DNA of 64,000 nucleotides from positions 44,901,071-44,965,070 of the forward strand of contig OZ024880.1 in NCBI GenBank assembly GCA_964017185.1, in the 5' to 3' direction. Source of the DNA: Rugalucina vietnamica. Its lineage: Eukaryota; Mollusca; Bivalvia; Lucinida; Lucinidae. This document shows, in pieces, positions 1 through 8,829 of this stretch. The notes under the pieces were generated by a model. That model was not told the origin of the DNA. It did not search any database and worked only from the letters and a program-made list of their open reading frames with translations. A program made the translations under genes and the position numbers. Positions within the stretch are counted from its first letter, which is position 1. Each line of letters opens with the position of its first letter.

Positions 1-61
1 TGGTTTGTATCAGACATTGTAGGAAAATGCCCGAAGACCAGTTTTCTGGTGTCATGCTCAA
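1..61. mobile_element. Family A MITE, right end only
   Basis: The window opens inside a copy of dispersed family A. What remains is the end arm: a run resembling the family's 'tggttt..cagac..' segment and then a degenerate ttttct..atgctca terminus that corresponds to the usual GGTTTTCTCATG..GGCTC end. The other end lies outside the window. No coding content is seen. Confidence 0.5.
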
Positions 62-133
62 CTGAGCTGTGTGGAGGCTGGTCAGACTGCTGTTAAAAAC
101 ATCTAAGAAATTCATTTCCTACAAAATGAACAG

Positions 134-414
134 GCATTACGAAAACATGCCCATATGATATACAGTAATTTTTTCAGGTCAAAAATCGATAATTTTCAGA
201 GGAAAATGTTTGATATTTTTTTCTTATTTTTGCTCAAAACATAGATTGTGGGTACACGTTAGAACCGCCTCGCCAAGGCGGTTCTAACGAGTACCCACAG
301 TCTATGTTTTGGAGCAAAAATAAGAAAAATAGGTATACCCCTGCATACCCCAGTTTTACTATATAAAAGTGGGGTTTAAGGGGGTATTCATTACACGGAC
401 ATGTTTTCCTGATG
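134..414 (+). mobile_element. Family B foldback MITE
   Basis: About 280 bp. It begins CATTACGAAAACATGCCCAT and ends with the complement of an imperfect version (ACGGACATGTTTTCCTGATG). The centre is a near-perfect hairpin whose arms read TTAGAACCGCCTCG and CGAGGCGGTTCTAA, flanked by inverted copies of CAAAACATAGA(T)TGTGGGTAC. A right-hand subterminal segment contains TATAAAAGTGGGG. Ten other copies occur in the window. No transposase is visible, so it is a non-autonomous element. Confidence 0.8.
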
Positions 415-881
415 AATTTTCAGTTAACCTTTTAAGACTATATATATGGCATTGATTCAGAAAAGACAGTTATGGACATTGGTTTAAGACTGGTTCATAT
501 GAAGACCAATGTCGATACCATAATTATATATGATGGATTTGTACATAAAGACATGACAGCATAAGGATGTAAGAAATTATGATAAAATGAGAATATCTGG
601 GAAAGAGATTTTACACACAAGAAACTGTTGATAAGAAAAATCCCAAATTATCTGTATCTAAACTACGTAAATATTCCAAAACAGGCCTAATAAACCTACT
701 AACTGATATTGCAAATATTGACACTAGTAGTAGGAAGTTGCATTTCTTCTGACAAAGTCCTAGAAGAATGAACCCAAATTCCAGCAAGCTCCAACACTAC
801 CCCACCCACCCTTTCCCTTAATGACAAAAAATTCCTTTCGATCCCAGGGGGTGACGTTTCTCCATCTACATGACTTGGCCG
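415..881. other. 3' flank of the nuclear receptor gene
   Basis: AT-rich sequence downstream of the receptor stop codon and presumably part of its 3' UTR. I see no further ORF of note, and I did not find a convincing AATAAA on the minus strand here. The real polyadenylation site may lie inside the family B copy or beyond. Confidence 0.4.
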
Positions 882-1117
882 TCAGTTAATCATCTCTTGC
901 ACTAAGTCATTTATCTGCAAAACTCCTTCTAGTGTCAACTGTAGAAATCGCTCGGCTGCTTTAGCACTGACCGTCCTTAATGTAGGTAACCGCAGTAGAA
1001 TTTTGCCATAGCGTCCGGTATCATGTTGATATTTTGTGAATATGTAGCGCCTCAAGAGGTCGAGGAATCTTGTCTGTATAGCAGTCACCACCGGCTTGTC
1101 GACTATGCCTATAGCAT
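882..1117 (-). CDS. Nuclear receptor exon 6 (LBD C-terminus, AF-2, stop)
   Basis: The acceptor TTTTCCACAG lies at 1118-1119 and the TGA stop at 882-884. The exon completes a codon split after one base (G|AT, Asp) and encodes residues 351-428, helices 9-12 of the ligand-binding domain. It contains [11 protein letters not shown], the [13 protein letters not shown] helix 10/11 region typical of nuclear receptors, and the AF-2 motif LVQEMI. The glutamate of AF-2 is present, so the receptor should be able to recruit coactivators. Confidence 0.9.
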
Positions 1118-4100
1118 CTGTGGAAAACAAAACATTTTTATCAGAATGTTTGAAGTTAATGGCAGGAACCGTAAACTCGCATTTCAATGTTCAGATAGTA
1201 TACAGTAATCATAATAATTGCTTATAAATTTGAATCTATAAAACTAAGTAACCCCATATTTCCTTTGCTTTACAGTTGCTCCTTTTGCTTTACAGTTGCT
1301 TCTTAAAGGTTATGACCAGTACCCAACACACTGGTGGATTTTAAAAGCTGGTCAACTCAATTGACAGCACCAACCCCTACCAAAAAACATTTGAACCTAC
1401 GGGCAGGCATAAAGTTACCCTAAATGCAGGGAAAGCTAAGTAACATCAATGCTACATAAATACAAGCCATTTCATGAAAAAAAAACCCAACAATCTGGGT
1501 TTCCAGCCAGGTCAGACACAAACCAGGCTGTACAGCCACAGAAAATAGCTACAAGCTATTGTGCTATTACTGCACAGCTGATCTGTGGCTTTGTTTTCAC
1601 ATATCCAGACTGCTGGTTTTCTGATGTGAGGCTCATATTATTTTTTGATGTTCCAAACTAACCTGGGTATGTCAATATTATAGCACTCATGATGCAGAAC
1701 TCTGCATGATCCATATTCAGCTCCTTCAGCCGGGCCGTGAAATCTGCGGTCGCCTGTACAAGTTCGAATCCCCAGCCCATCTTCTCTGCCACGCTCACAG
1801 GTATCACCAGACCCTCCCCAAACTTGATCTTATCTTCGTACATTACTGATCTGAGTGAGAAAAATCATACATTACTGATACATCATACATTACTGATCTG
1901 AGTGACAAAAATCATACATTACTGATACATCATACATTACTGATCTGAGTGACAAAAATAAATGAAACTGTGCATGAGAAGACCAACAATTTGGGGTTCC
2001 GACCAGGTCCAACACAAACCGGGCTATACAGTCACATAAGCTGGCTAGAAGCTTGAAATTTCGGATTTAAGTAGAAGTGGAATTGTACTATCCGAGTAGC
2101 GAAAACAAAGGCGCAGATCAGCTTGGCAGTTACCGCAAAGCTAATTGGCGCCTTTGTTTTCGCCTATGCATTGTTGGTTTTCCTATGGGGCTGCTCAAAT
2201 GTTATGTCACAATTTAAATTTTCATCAGGGTTTCCAACCAGGTCCAGCATAAACCAGCATGTATGGTTACAGACCAAGGCTAGAAGCTTAAAATTTCAGA
2301 TTAAGAGAGAAGATACATTGTACTATCTATGAGGCAAACACAATGGCGCAGCTGATCTACACATTTGAGCCGCCCCATGGGAAAAACAACAATCTGCATA
2401 GGCGAAAACAAATCTTAGGCACAATCTTTGTTTTCGCTGCTCGGATAGTACAGTTCCTCTTCTACTTAAATCCGAAATTTCAAGCTTCTAGCTCTTTTCT
2501 GTGCTTGTACAGACCGGTTTGTGTCAGACCTGTTCGAAAACCACATTGTTGGTTTTCCCACGAGGCGGCTCATTTGTTATTGCCTATGCATGTTGTTGTT
2601 TTTCATATGTGGTGACTCAACTGACAAGAAGACTTCTTAAAGGAATACGCTCACAAAGATTCTCATTCATTTTAGGAGATAGTGGTCACAGACACAAACA
2701 TTTTGATACCATTATTATGAAAATTGACCAAGGGGTGTTGAAGATTTGGTCATTTTTATATTTAAGAATGGTTGACTATGGCGGCCGCCATTTTGTTTAG
2801 GCAGTCACATGACGAAAACTGAAAAATACTAATTTACAGCATATGGCTCACTTTTTTCACTTGATAATTGAAGAAGTTAGCTCTACTGAATGAAAGGAAA
2901 GTAATATATCCACAATCTTTCTTTAATTTACATAGAGGTGGCTAATATTTGAATTGTGAAAAAGTAACGTCATACCCTCACAGACTTGTTTTGATTCAAA
3001 CCATCAAAATTTTCAAGCCTGTATAACTTGCTTACAACTTGTCGGATTTTCATGAACTTTTTTGCGTAATGCTCAGCTAACTAAAGTCTTTCTTATAATA
3101 TACATAGGTAGGCAGTTGGGTTACCATATATATATGCCACAAGTTTAATATATCTGAACATGTTCATTTCATCTACTTCAGTTGAGCCTAGTTGCGAAAA
3201 AACAGGTCTTTGGAGTTTCCTACCAGGTCTGACACAAACCGGCCTGTGTAGATACAGAAGGTGGCTACAAGCTTGAATTTTCGGATTTAGGAAGAAGAGA
3301 AATTGTACTATACGTGTAGCAGTAACTGCGAAGCTGATCCGCGTCTTTGTTTTCGTATAAGCAAAATTTCCGTTTTCTCACGATGCGGTTGAGTTGGTCT
3401 AACACATTTACCCCAATATGTTTTCCTAAAATTATACTACTTAAATACTGTGAATTTGTTCATATCACAATCTTACCGGTATGCTAGTCTGAATGTATTG
3501 AGTTCCATAAAGGACGATTTTAACATAGACATCTGATCTTCAACTGTGAAGTCTCGGAAATCTGCAATCAGTGACAGTAGAAGTTTAGGATTAGCATGAA
3601 TGACATCACAAGCAACAGTTAGGGACTGTCTGTACTATTTCAATGACCAAGTCGGTAACAATATAATGTTTTTTTTTGTTTTTTTTTCTTTTCTTTTTTT
3701 TCTTTTCTTTTTAATTGAAATTAACATCCCTTTTAAGGCTACTGTACTTTGCTCATAAATGAGACAAAATGGGAGCATGTAAGAAAATAGCCAGACACAA
3801 GAAAAACTTTGCTTGACCACTTGAGGCTTTTTGGTTGACAGTGGGTACCTTGCATGGCAAAAGTCATTTGTCTCTCAATAATGAGAATGCCATCTTTATT
3901 TCTTGAAATATTAGATTGTTCATTTGTGTTGGTGAGTTCTTTGATGTCTGACTAGGCCTATTTTAGCTCTGAACTGTTGATTTTAACCCATACTTGACGA
4001 ATGGATTTTCCCATCATCATTTGGGTGAGTCCACTTTCAATTTTAGGTGTGTTAGGAGTGACTTAATTTTTCTCAGTTTTCAATGAATTTCTCTAAGCAA

Positions 4101-7100
4101 ACAGAATAGCCCCAGAATAGCCCCATAAAAGGGACGCCAGGCTTAAATGAGTTAAGTAGAGTATGTCAATGTGGAAGAATCTGGTATAGGGAAATAATTA
4201 CTCATTGCATATGGGCAGCGTCATGAGAAAATTGGTTTTTTGCCTATGCAAAAACAAAGGCGCAGATCAGCTTCGCAGTATCTGCGAAGCTGATCAGCGC
4301 CTTTGTTTTCGCAACACTGATAGCACAATTACTCTTCTTTATAAATCCGAAATTTCAAGCTTCTAGCCTGCTTCTGTGACAGTACAGGCTGGTTTGTGTT
4401 AGCCCTGGTCGGTTTATGTTAGCCCTGGTCAGAAACCCCGAAGACCGGTTTTCTCGCTTCGTGGCTCATATAATCACATACAAGGGACTTTCTTCGCCCA
4501 CTCTATGACATATCTTAGTTCCATGTAGCCAAACTGCATAACATCATCCAAGCTCATCTCTTCATACGAGGTACCTGTGGAAAAAAATAGATAAATAGAA
4601 CAACTGATTTTATCTATGAGAAAAAAACTCATCCACAAATCACCAAGACTTTTTTACTTTTGAAAAAACATGTCATGAGCTAGTTGTTTAATATCAGAAC
4701 TTTTTTTTTTTTTTTGTAATAACTTATGACAACAAAAATTCATTACCTACATATCAGCGGGCATACTAAATGGTGAGAATACCACTTATGACATGTTATT
4801 CTTATTCTATTGCTATGAAATTAAGCATGAAAATTTGACAATTGAGGGTGCTACAAAATTCAGTCTGTTTTCATTCTAAACAATTAGAAAATCAGTGAAG
4901 TTATGTGGAGGGGAAAACTGATACTTGACTGATAATGTCAAAACTAAAGAACTGGATTGAAACACAGATGTTTAGCATTCACTGGATAATGAAAATAGGT
5001 GTTTAAATGTCTCCAAAAACATGTCCGTGCAATATATACCCCCTTAAACCCCACTTTTATATAGAAAAAACTGGGGTATGCAGGGGTATACATATTTTTC
5101 TTATTTTTGCTCCAAAACATAGATTGTGGATACTCGTTAGAACTGTCTCGCCGAGGCGGTTCTAACGTGTACCCACATTCTATGTTTTGAGCAAAAATAA
5201 GAAAAAATATCAAAAATTTTCTGCAGAAAATTTTCATTTTTTACAACTATAGGAAAATCTATATATTACATGGGCATGTTTTCGTAATGGGGCTTGAAAG
5301 ATGTCAACACAGCCTAATGTTTTTTCATAATCAAATTGATCAGCTGAAGGGCTTCTTACATCTAGTCATTAAAACAACCTAAATTATAATGTTCTTTTCC
5401 CAGTGAAAGCTAAAAATTTGAAATACAATCCTTAAAAGTATTTGTGCATCACAGAACGATATGAGCCGCGTCATGAGAAAACCGGAATTTTGCCTTTGCG
5501 AAAACAAAGGCGTAGATCAGCTTCGCAGTAGCCTTTGTTTTCACTACACAGATAGTACAATTACTCTTCTTCTTAAATCCAAAATTTCAAGCTTCTAGCC
5601 ATCTTCTGTGATTGTACAGACTAATTTGTGCCGGACCTGGTCGGAAACCCTGAAGACCGTTTTTCTCATGTCGCGGCTCATATATATTTACTAATATTTG
5701 GACATGAAGGGACTCTCTCAGGTCCTGCCTCCATTAATTTCTCTATCAACTCGAGGTGAATGTCCTCCATTTTCTTATTAATGTCAACAATGCCCATTTC
5801 TTCTGGCCGAGGACGCTTAATCCTGTGTTTCCCTCCTGGTGATCTGTCCTCTCGCACAGCTAAAATGATAAAATAACACATTAATCATGCGCGGATCCAG
5901 AAAATTTTCTCAGGGGGGGGGTCCAAATTCCCAGAAGGGGTCTGACGGAAAATTTCAACATGGCAAAAACTAATAATCTGGCGATTCCAGGGGGGGGGGT
6001 CGGGACCCCCTGTCCTCCCCCCTCTGGATCCGCCCATGTTAATTATGAAAACTTGTCCATGCAATATACATGTACAGAGATTTTTTGACTGTATAAAAAT
6101 CTGATACTTTTAACATTTTTGCACAAAATATTGATTTTGGGTACAAGTAAGAACCACGTTGCTGAGGCGGTTGTAACGAGTACCTACAATCTATGCTTCG
6201 AAGCAAAAAAAGAGAAAATGTACACACCAGTTTTACTTCATAAGAGTAGGGTGTAAATGGGTATACATTTCACAGTTTGACAGTGAGATAAAGTACATAC
6301 TCGTAACTGTACATAAAATTGTCTTACCATCTCGCCACATCCCGTATAGTAGACATTTATGGTAGCGACAATACTCATTATGAAAACTTGCCCATGCAAT
6401 ACAGAGATTTTTTAAGTAAAAATTGAAAATTTTCAGTGGAAATATTCTTTATGTTTTTCTTATTTTTGCTCAAAACATAGATTGTGGGTACATGTTAGAA
6501 CCGCCTCGCTGAGGCGGTTCTAACAAGTACCCACAATGTTTTGGAGCAAAAATAAGAACCAGAGGACCAATGGTCCTGTAAACGCTCACCTGAGTCAGTT
6601 GCATATACCAATAAACATTTAAATATTATGGTATTTAACCCCAGTGCAGGGGCAGATGAAGCCCTTGGGCCATTTTCTTTTTTCAGAATAATCAATATTC
6701 TGTCCATTTGCCAATTTCTTGGCTCTTGCTGGCTTTTCCCTTCAAATGACATTTTAACAGTTTTTGCCATTCAAATGCATGGGCAACCCCATGTTGACCT
6801 TGCCATAAACTTGGTCAAGGTCATCACAGGGTCATGATTTATATATACATTGTAATACTTTAGCCATGGATGCTTCATGCCAAGTTTCATTGAAATCAAT
6901 CTATCGGTTTCAGAGAAGAAGATATTTGAAGGTTTTTTACCATATATGGGCATGGCGGCCATCTTGGTCATGATTTATAAATACATTGTAGAACTTCAGC
7001 CATTGGTGCTTCATGCCAAGTTTCTTTGAAATCGGTCCACCAGATTCGGAGAAGAACATTTTTGAAGGGTTTTTACCATATATGGGCATGGCAGCCATCT

Positions 7101-8829
7101 TGGTCATGTGAACTAGATAATTTATATATACATTAATTCCCCCATTCCGTAGATGCTTCACATAAAATTTGGCTTTGATTCGCCAAGCGGTTTCAGAGGA
7201 GAAGATGTTTGAATATTATGCTAATATACATGTATATTGCCCCGAAGTGGAGGTAGATGAGCCCCTGGAGTCCAGTTTTTTTCAGAATCATTAATATTCA
7301 GTCCCACTGCCCATTTCCTGCAAGACTTTCACTTTAAATGACATTTTAAAAGAATTCCCTATTCAATTGCATTGGCCACCTATGTTGACTGTGCCATTAA
7401 TAAAGGTCAAGGTCATTACAGGGTCATGATTTATACACACATTGTAGTACTTGAGCCATCGATGCTTCATGCCAAGTTTCTTTGAAATCGATCCACCGGT
7501 TCTGGAGAAGAAGATTTTTGAAGGGTTTTTACCATATATGGGCATTGAGGCCATCTTGGTCATGTGACCTGGATTATTTATATATACATTGATTACCCAT
7601 TCCTATTGATGCTTCACATAAAATTTGGCTTTGATTGGCCAAGCGGTTTCAGAGGAGATGATGTTTGAATATTATGGTAATATACATGTATATTGCCCCG
7701 GGGTGGGGGCATATGAGCCCCTGGGGTCCATTTTTTTTCAGAATCATTAATATTCAGTCCTACTGCCCATTTCCTGCAAGACTTTCACTTTAAATGACTT
7801 TAAATGACATTTTAAAAGTTATCCATATTCAAATGCATTGGCGGCCTATGTTGACCTTGCCGTAAAATAGGTCAAGGTCATCACAGGGTCATGATTTATA
7901 TATACATTGTAGTGCTTGAGCAATCGATGCTTCATGCCAAGTTTCGTTGAAATCAGTCCACCGGTTCTGGAGAAGAAGATTTTTGAAGGGTTTTTACCAT
8001 ATATGGGCATGGCAGCCATCTTGGTCATGTGACCTGGATTTCTTATATACACATTGGTTCCCCCTTCCTATAGATGCTTCATATAAAATTTGGCTTTGGT
8101 TGGCCAAGCGGTTTCAGAGAAGAAGAATTGTGGACGGACGACGGACGGACGACGGATCATGGCCATCCTATAAGCTCACCTTGTGAGCCTAACGGCTCAG
8201 GTGAGCTAAAAATAGGTATACCCCTGCATACCCCAGTTTTGCTATATAAAAGTGGGGTTCAAGGGCGTATACATTACACGGACATGTTTTACTGATGATA
8301 AAATTTTCTCACCATCTCTCCGCATCCCGTATTGTAGACATTTATGGTAGCGACAATACTGACAATTGTTCCTTGTCGCCTTGTTCACAACACAGCTCCC
8401 TTTTCCTGCATCCTTGCATGTATACATCAAATTCTTTTGCACAGTTCTTTTGAAAAATCCTTTACATCCTTCGCAGGAAAGCACGGAATAGTGATAACCT
8501 GAGGCTCTGTCACCACAAATCAGACATGCTGCCATGTAGACCTGACCGTCCCGCTCCATCCTGATTTCGAGAGCGGAACCGTCTTGCTGTTCCACCACCA
8601 TTCCCACCTCCTCTTCGCTGATTTCAATGTTTTCGGACTCGTTTTGAAAGTCAATGTCTCTGAGAGGTTCGGGTTCCTTGAATTCGTTAACGACTATCAC
8701 AGGGGCGGGGCTGGAGGTAGTCTCGGTTGCCGTGGGAACTAGATGTACCACGTGGAGGTCTGTGATCGGAGTGAGGGAACCGTCACTAAATGGTCTATGC
8801 TGGTTCGAATCTTCATCCATATCGGACAT
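882..8829 (-). CDS. Nuclear receptor, complete six-exon gene (exons joined)
   Basis: A ligand-regulated or orphan nuclear receptor transcription factor. Coding exons in order are 8829-8313, 5859-5692, 4574-4482, 3561-3477, 1850-1663 and 1117-882. All have GT/AG borders and matching phases (1,1,1,2,1), giving 1287 nt and 428 residues. The acidic N-terminal A/B region covers residues 1-101. The two-zinc-finger DNA-binding domain is 102-168 (Cys 102,105,119,122 and 138,146,156,159), with the NR P-box [10 protein letters not shown]. Next come a C-terminal extension with REDRSPGG, a hinge, and a ligand-binding domain from about 231. The LBD carries the family signature [12 protein letters not shown] and the helix 12 AF-2 core LVQEMI at 422-427. 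The second finger has seven residues between its first two cysteines, rather than the usual five. The RXR-like MRRDAVRED and the GCNF/HR4-like REDR.PGG point towards NR2 or NR6, but the subfamily is unresolved. Superfamily assignment is certain; the subfamily is not. Confidence 0.93.
1118..1464. other. Nuclear receptor intron 5, unique part
   Basis: Intronic AT-rich sequence with a short direct repeat 'cctttgctttacagttgct' near 1262-1300. No other feature is recognised. Confidence 0.4.
1465..1637. mobile_element. Family A MITE
   Basis: A degenerate copy (about 170 bp) with the family's gaccaggtc-cagacacaaacc-ggctgtaca segment, a half hairpin (TTACTGCACAGCTGATCTG) and the terminal GGTTTTCTGATG..GGCTCA arm. 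Its right end lies 25 bases from the donor of receptor exon 5. Confidence 0.75.
1663..1850 (-). CDS. Nuclear receptor exon 5 (mid LBD)
   Basis: 188 nt encoding residues about 288-351. The donor is G|GTTAGT at 1662. The acceptor is CTCACTCAG, and the exon starts with the base completing an Arg codon, continuing the exon 4 reading AYR into [13 protein letters not shown]. This matches helices 5-8 of nuclear receptor LBDs ([18 protein letters not shown], then [12 protein letters not shown]). The acceptor and the first bases of the exon are repeated twice more upstream (see the separate entry). Confidence 0.9.
1842..1958 (-). repeat. Tandem triplication of the exon 5 splice acceptor
   Basis: A 47-bp unit carrying the minus-strand acceptor CTCAG|ATCAGTAATGTA is present three times, with the AG on the minus strand at about 1851, 1898 and 1945. 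The copy nearest the exon is the functional one, because only it continues into the coding frame. Splicing to either upstream copy would add 47 or 94 nt, shift the frame and quickly reach a stop. Confidence 0.85.
1965..2199. mobile_element. Family A MITE
   Basis: Both ends are present: GTGCATGAGAAGACCAACAA at the left, and at the right a GTTGGTTTTCCTATGGGGCTGCTCAAAT arm. The central hairpin is AGCTTGGCAGTTACCGCAAAGCT, flanked by GCGAAAACAAAGGCGC and GGCGCCTTTGTTTTCGC. It lies within nuclear receptor intron 4. Confidence 0.85.
2225..2574. mobile_element. Two adjoining family A MITE copies
   Basis: A left-truncated copy (about 2225-2366) runs into a second with both ends (about 2366-2574; GAGCCGCCCCATGGGAAAAACAACAA ... 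TTGTTGGTTTTCCCACGAGGCGGCTCA). The second copy has lost the central hairpin and retains only its flanking GCGAAAACAAA/TTTGTTTTCGC arms. This looks like one element inserted into the other, or head-to-tail copies. Confidence 0.7.
2575..3180. other. Nuclear receptor intron 4, unrecognised sequence
   Basis: AT-rich intronic sequence. It includes 'ggttgactatggcggccgccattttg', an inverted CGGCCG palindrome like the CGGCCATTTTG motifs seen in other repeats here, so it may be old repeat DNA. No ORF or RNA is recognised. Confidence 0.35.
3181..3396. mobile_element. Family A MITE
   Basis: The ends are TTGAGCCTAGTTGCG.. and ..TTTTCTCACGATGCGGTTGAG. A half hairpin, GCAGTAACTGCGAAGCTGATC, is followed by CGCGTCTTTGTTTTCG. 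It lies about 80 bases beyond the exon 4 donor. Confidence 0.75.
3477..3561 (-). CDS. Nuclear receptor exon 4 (LBD signature)
   Basis: 85 nt between acceptor CTGATTGCAG and donor CCG|GTAAGA. It encodes [20 protein letters not shown] and FRLAYR. This is the helix 3-5 signature that defines nuclear receptor ligand-binding domains. The first codon is completed from exon 3 (T|AT, Tyr), giving WAKKVPYF across the junction, as expected for helix 3 followed by the signature loop. Confidence 0.9.
3562..4206. other. Nuclear receptor intron 3, unrecognised sequence
   Basis: Intronic. A T-rich tract with TTTC interruptions lies at about 3668-3712. The frame of exon 4 is open for some distance upstream of the acceptor, but those residues break the helix 3 to signature continuity and the phase, so I treat them as intron. 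Nothing else is recognised. Confidence 0.4.
4207..4472. mobile_element. Family A MITE abutting the exon 3 donor
   Basis: The left end is GCGTCATGAGAAAATTGG and the right end TTTTCTCGCTTCGTGGCTCA. The hairpin is GATCAGCTTCGCAGTATCTGCGAAGCTGATC inside CAAAGGCGC/GCGCCTTTG arms. A short internal direct repeat (ggtttatgttagccctggtc) is present. It ends only about 10 bases from the exon 3 donor at 4481. Confidence 0.85.
4482..4574 (-). CDS. Nuclear receptor exon 3 (LBD helix 1-3)
   Basis: 93 nt between acceptor TTTTCCACAG and donor CCTT|GTATGT. Residues about 229-259 read [20 protein letters not shown] and then VIEWAKKVP. The last stretch is the LBD helix 3 motif (compare the 'EWAK.IP' of many receptors). 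The phase is one in and one out. Confidence 0.88.
4575..5010. other. Nuclear receptor intron 2, unrecognised part
   Basis: AT-rich intron with a T tract at about 4701-4715. No ORF or repeat end is recognised. Confidence 0.35.
5011..5289 (-). mobile_element. Family B foldback MITE
   Basis: An inverted copy relative to the one at 134-414: it opens AAAAACATGTCCGTGCAAT and closes GGGCATGTTTTCGTAATG. The central hairpin arms are GTTAGAACTGTCTCG and CGAGGCGGTTCTAAC. It lies inside nuclear receptor intron 2. Confidence 0.85.
5460..5682. mobile_element. Family A MITE abutting the exon 2 donor
   Basis: The ends are GAGCCGCGTCATGAGAAAACC and its complement TTTTCTCATGTCGCGGCTCA. The hairpin is partly deleted (GATCAGCTTCGCAGTAGCC). 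The right end is about 9 bases from the exon 2 donor at 5691. Confidence 0.85.
5692..5859 (-). CDS. Nuclear receptor exon 2 (DBD extension and hinge)
   Basis: 168 nt between acceptor CATTTTAG and donor ATTA|GTAAAT. It begins by completing an Ala codon (G|CT), so the protein reads [18 protein letters not shown]. That is the C-terminal extension of the DNA-binding domain, with a G-G-K/R box like those of monomer-binding receptors. A basic RIKRPRP stretch, a possible nuclear localisation signal, follows. The rest is hinge with an amphipathic helix ([20 protein letters not shown]). Confidence 0.9.
5883..6036. mobile_element. GGATCC-ended MITE next to the exon 2 acceptor
   Basis: The inverted ends are CATG(C)GCGGATCCAGA and CTCTGGATCCGCCCATG, with internal runs of G. 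The element starts about 22 bases upstream of the exon 2 acceptor, so the branch point of intron 1 must lie in the short native strip or in the element itself. Confidence 0.75.
6037..6275 (+). mobile_element. Family B foldback MITE, degenerate
   Basis: AATTATGAAAACTTGTCCATGC start, CAAAATATTGATTTTGGGTAC, a hairpin with weakened arms (GTAAGAACCACGTTGCTGAGGCGGTTGTAAC), then GTATACATTTCACAG. Several arm mismatches suggest an older copy. Confidence 0.75.
6314..6375 (-). pseudogene. Duplicate of the 3' end of receptor exon 1 with its donor
   Basis: 62 bp matching 8299-8360 with five differences. On the minus strand it reads the last 16 codons of exon 1 ([15 protein letters not shown] against [15 protein letters not shown]) followed by a donor GATG|GTAAGA. 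No acceptor or upstream exon sequence is attached; a family B MITE begins immediately at 6376. The reading frame is intact but two residues have changed, so I treat it as a dead exon fragment. Confidence 0.85.
6376..8297 (+). mobile_element. Family B MITE split by a nested 1.65-kb element
   Basis: The left part (6376-6556) runs from CATTATGAAAACTTGCCCAT through the hairpin to GGAGCAAAAATAAGAA. The right part (8209-8297) resumes with AATAGGTATACCCC and ends ACATGTTTTACTGATG. The interruption falls in the same spot where intact copies read AATAAGAAAAATAGG. The element lies only about 15 bases from the exon 1 donor. Confidence 0.85.
6557..8208. mobile_element. Nested 'CTCACCTGAG' element with tandem internal units
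   Basis: A 1.65-kb insertion within a family B copy. The left end is CCAGAGGACCAATGGTCCTG followed by CGCTCACCTGAG. The right end is GGCTCAGGTGAGCTAAA, preceded by GGACGGACGACGGA repeats, so the ends share an inverted CTCACCTGAG. The interior holds three or more roughly 440-600 bp diverged tandem units containing GGTCAAGGTCAT, ATGCTTCATGCCAAGTTTC and GGGCATGG(C/A)(G/A)GCCATCTTGGTCATG. No long ORF is present. From memory, similar repeats are widespread in bivalves. Confidence 0.8.
8313..8829 (-). CDS. Nuclear receptor exon 1 (start, A/B region, zinc fingers)
   Basis: 517 nt. The start is ATG at 8829, reading [10 protein letters not shown]; a second in-frame Met follows at residue 4. Residues 1-101 are acidic and Ser/Thr-rich. 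Residues 102-172 hold both zinc fingers: [18 protein letters not shown] with P-box [10 protein letters not shown], then CKDAGKGSC as a seven-residue D-box and [11 protein letters not shown]. The donor is GATG|GTGAGA. That both fingers lie in one exon is notable, because many receptors split them. Confidence 0.92.

Noticed and set aside
3562..3618. Longer version of nuclear receptor exon 4
   Set aside because: The frame stays open upstream, but including it would insert residues between helix 3 and the LBD signature and break the phase with exon 3.
6314..6375. Alternative nuclear receptor exon
   Set aside because: It has a donor and an intact frame, but no acceptor and only the last finger cysteine region; a MITE abuts the other side. 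Kept as a duplicated fragment.
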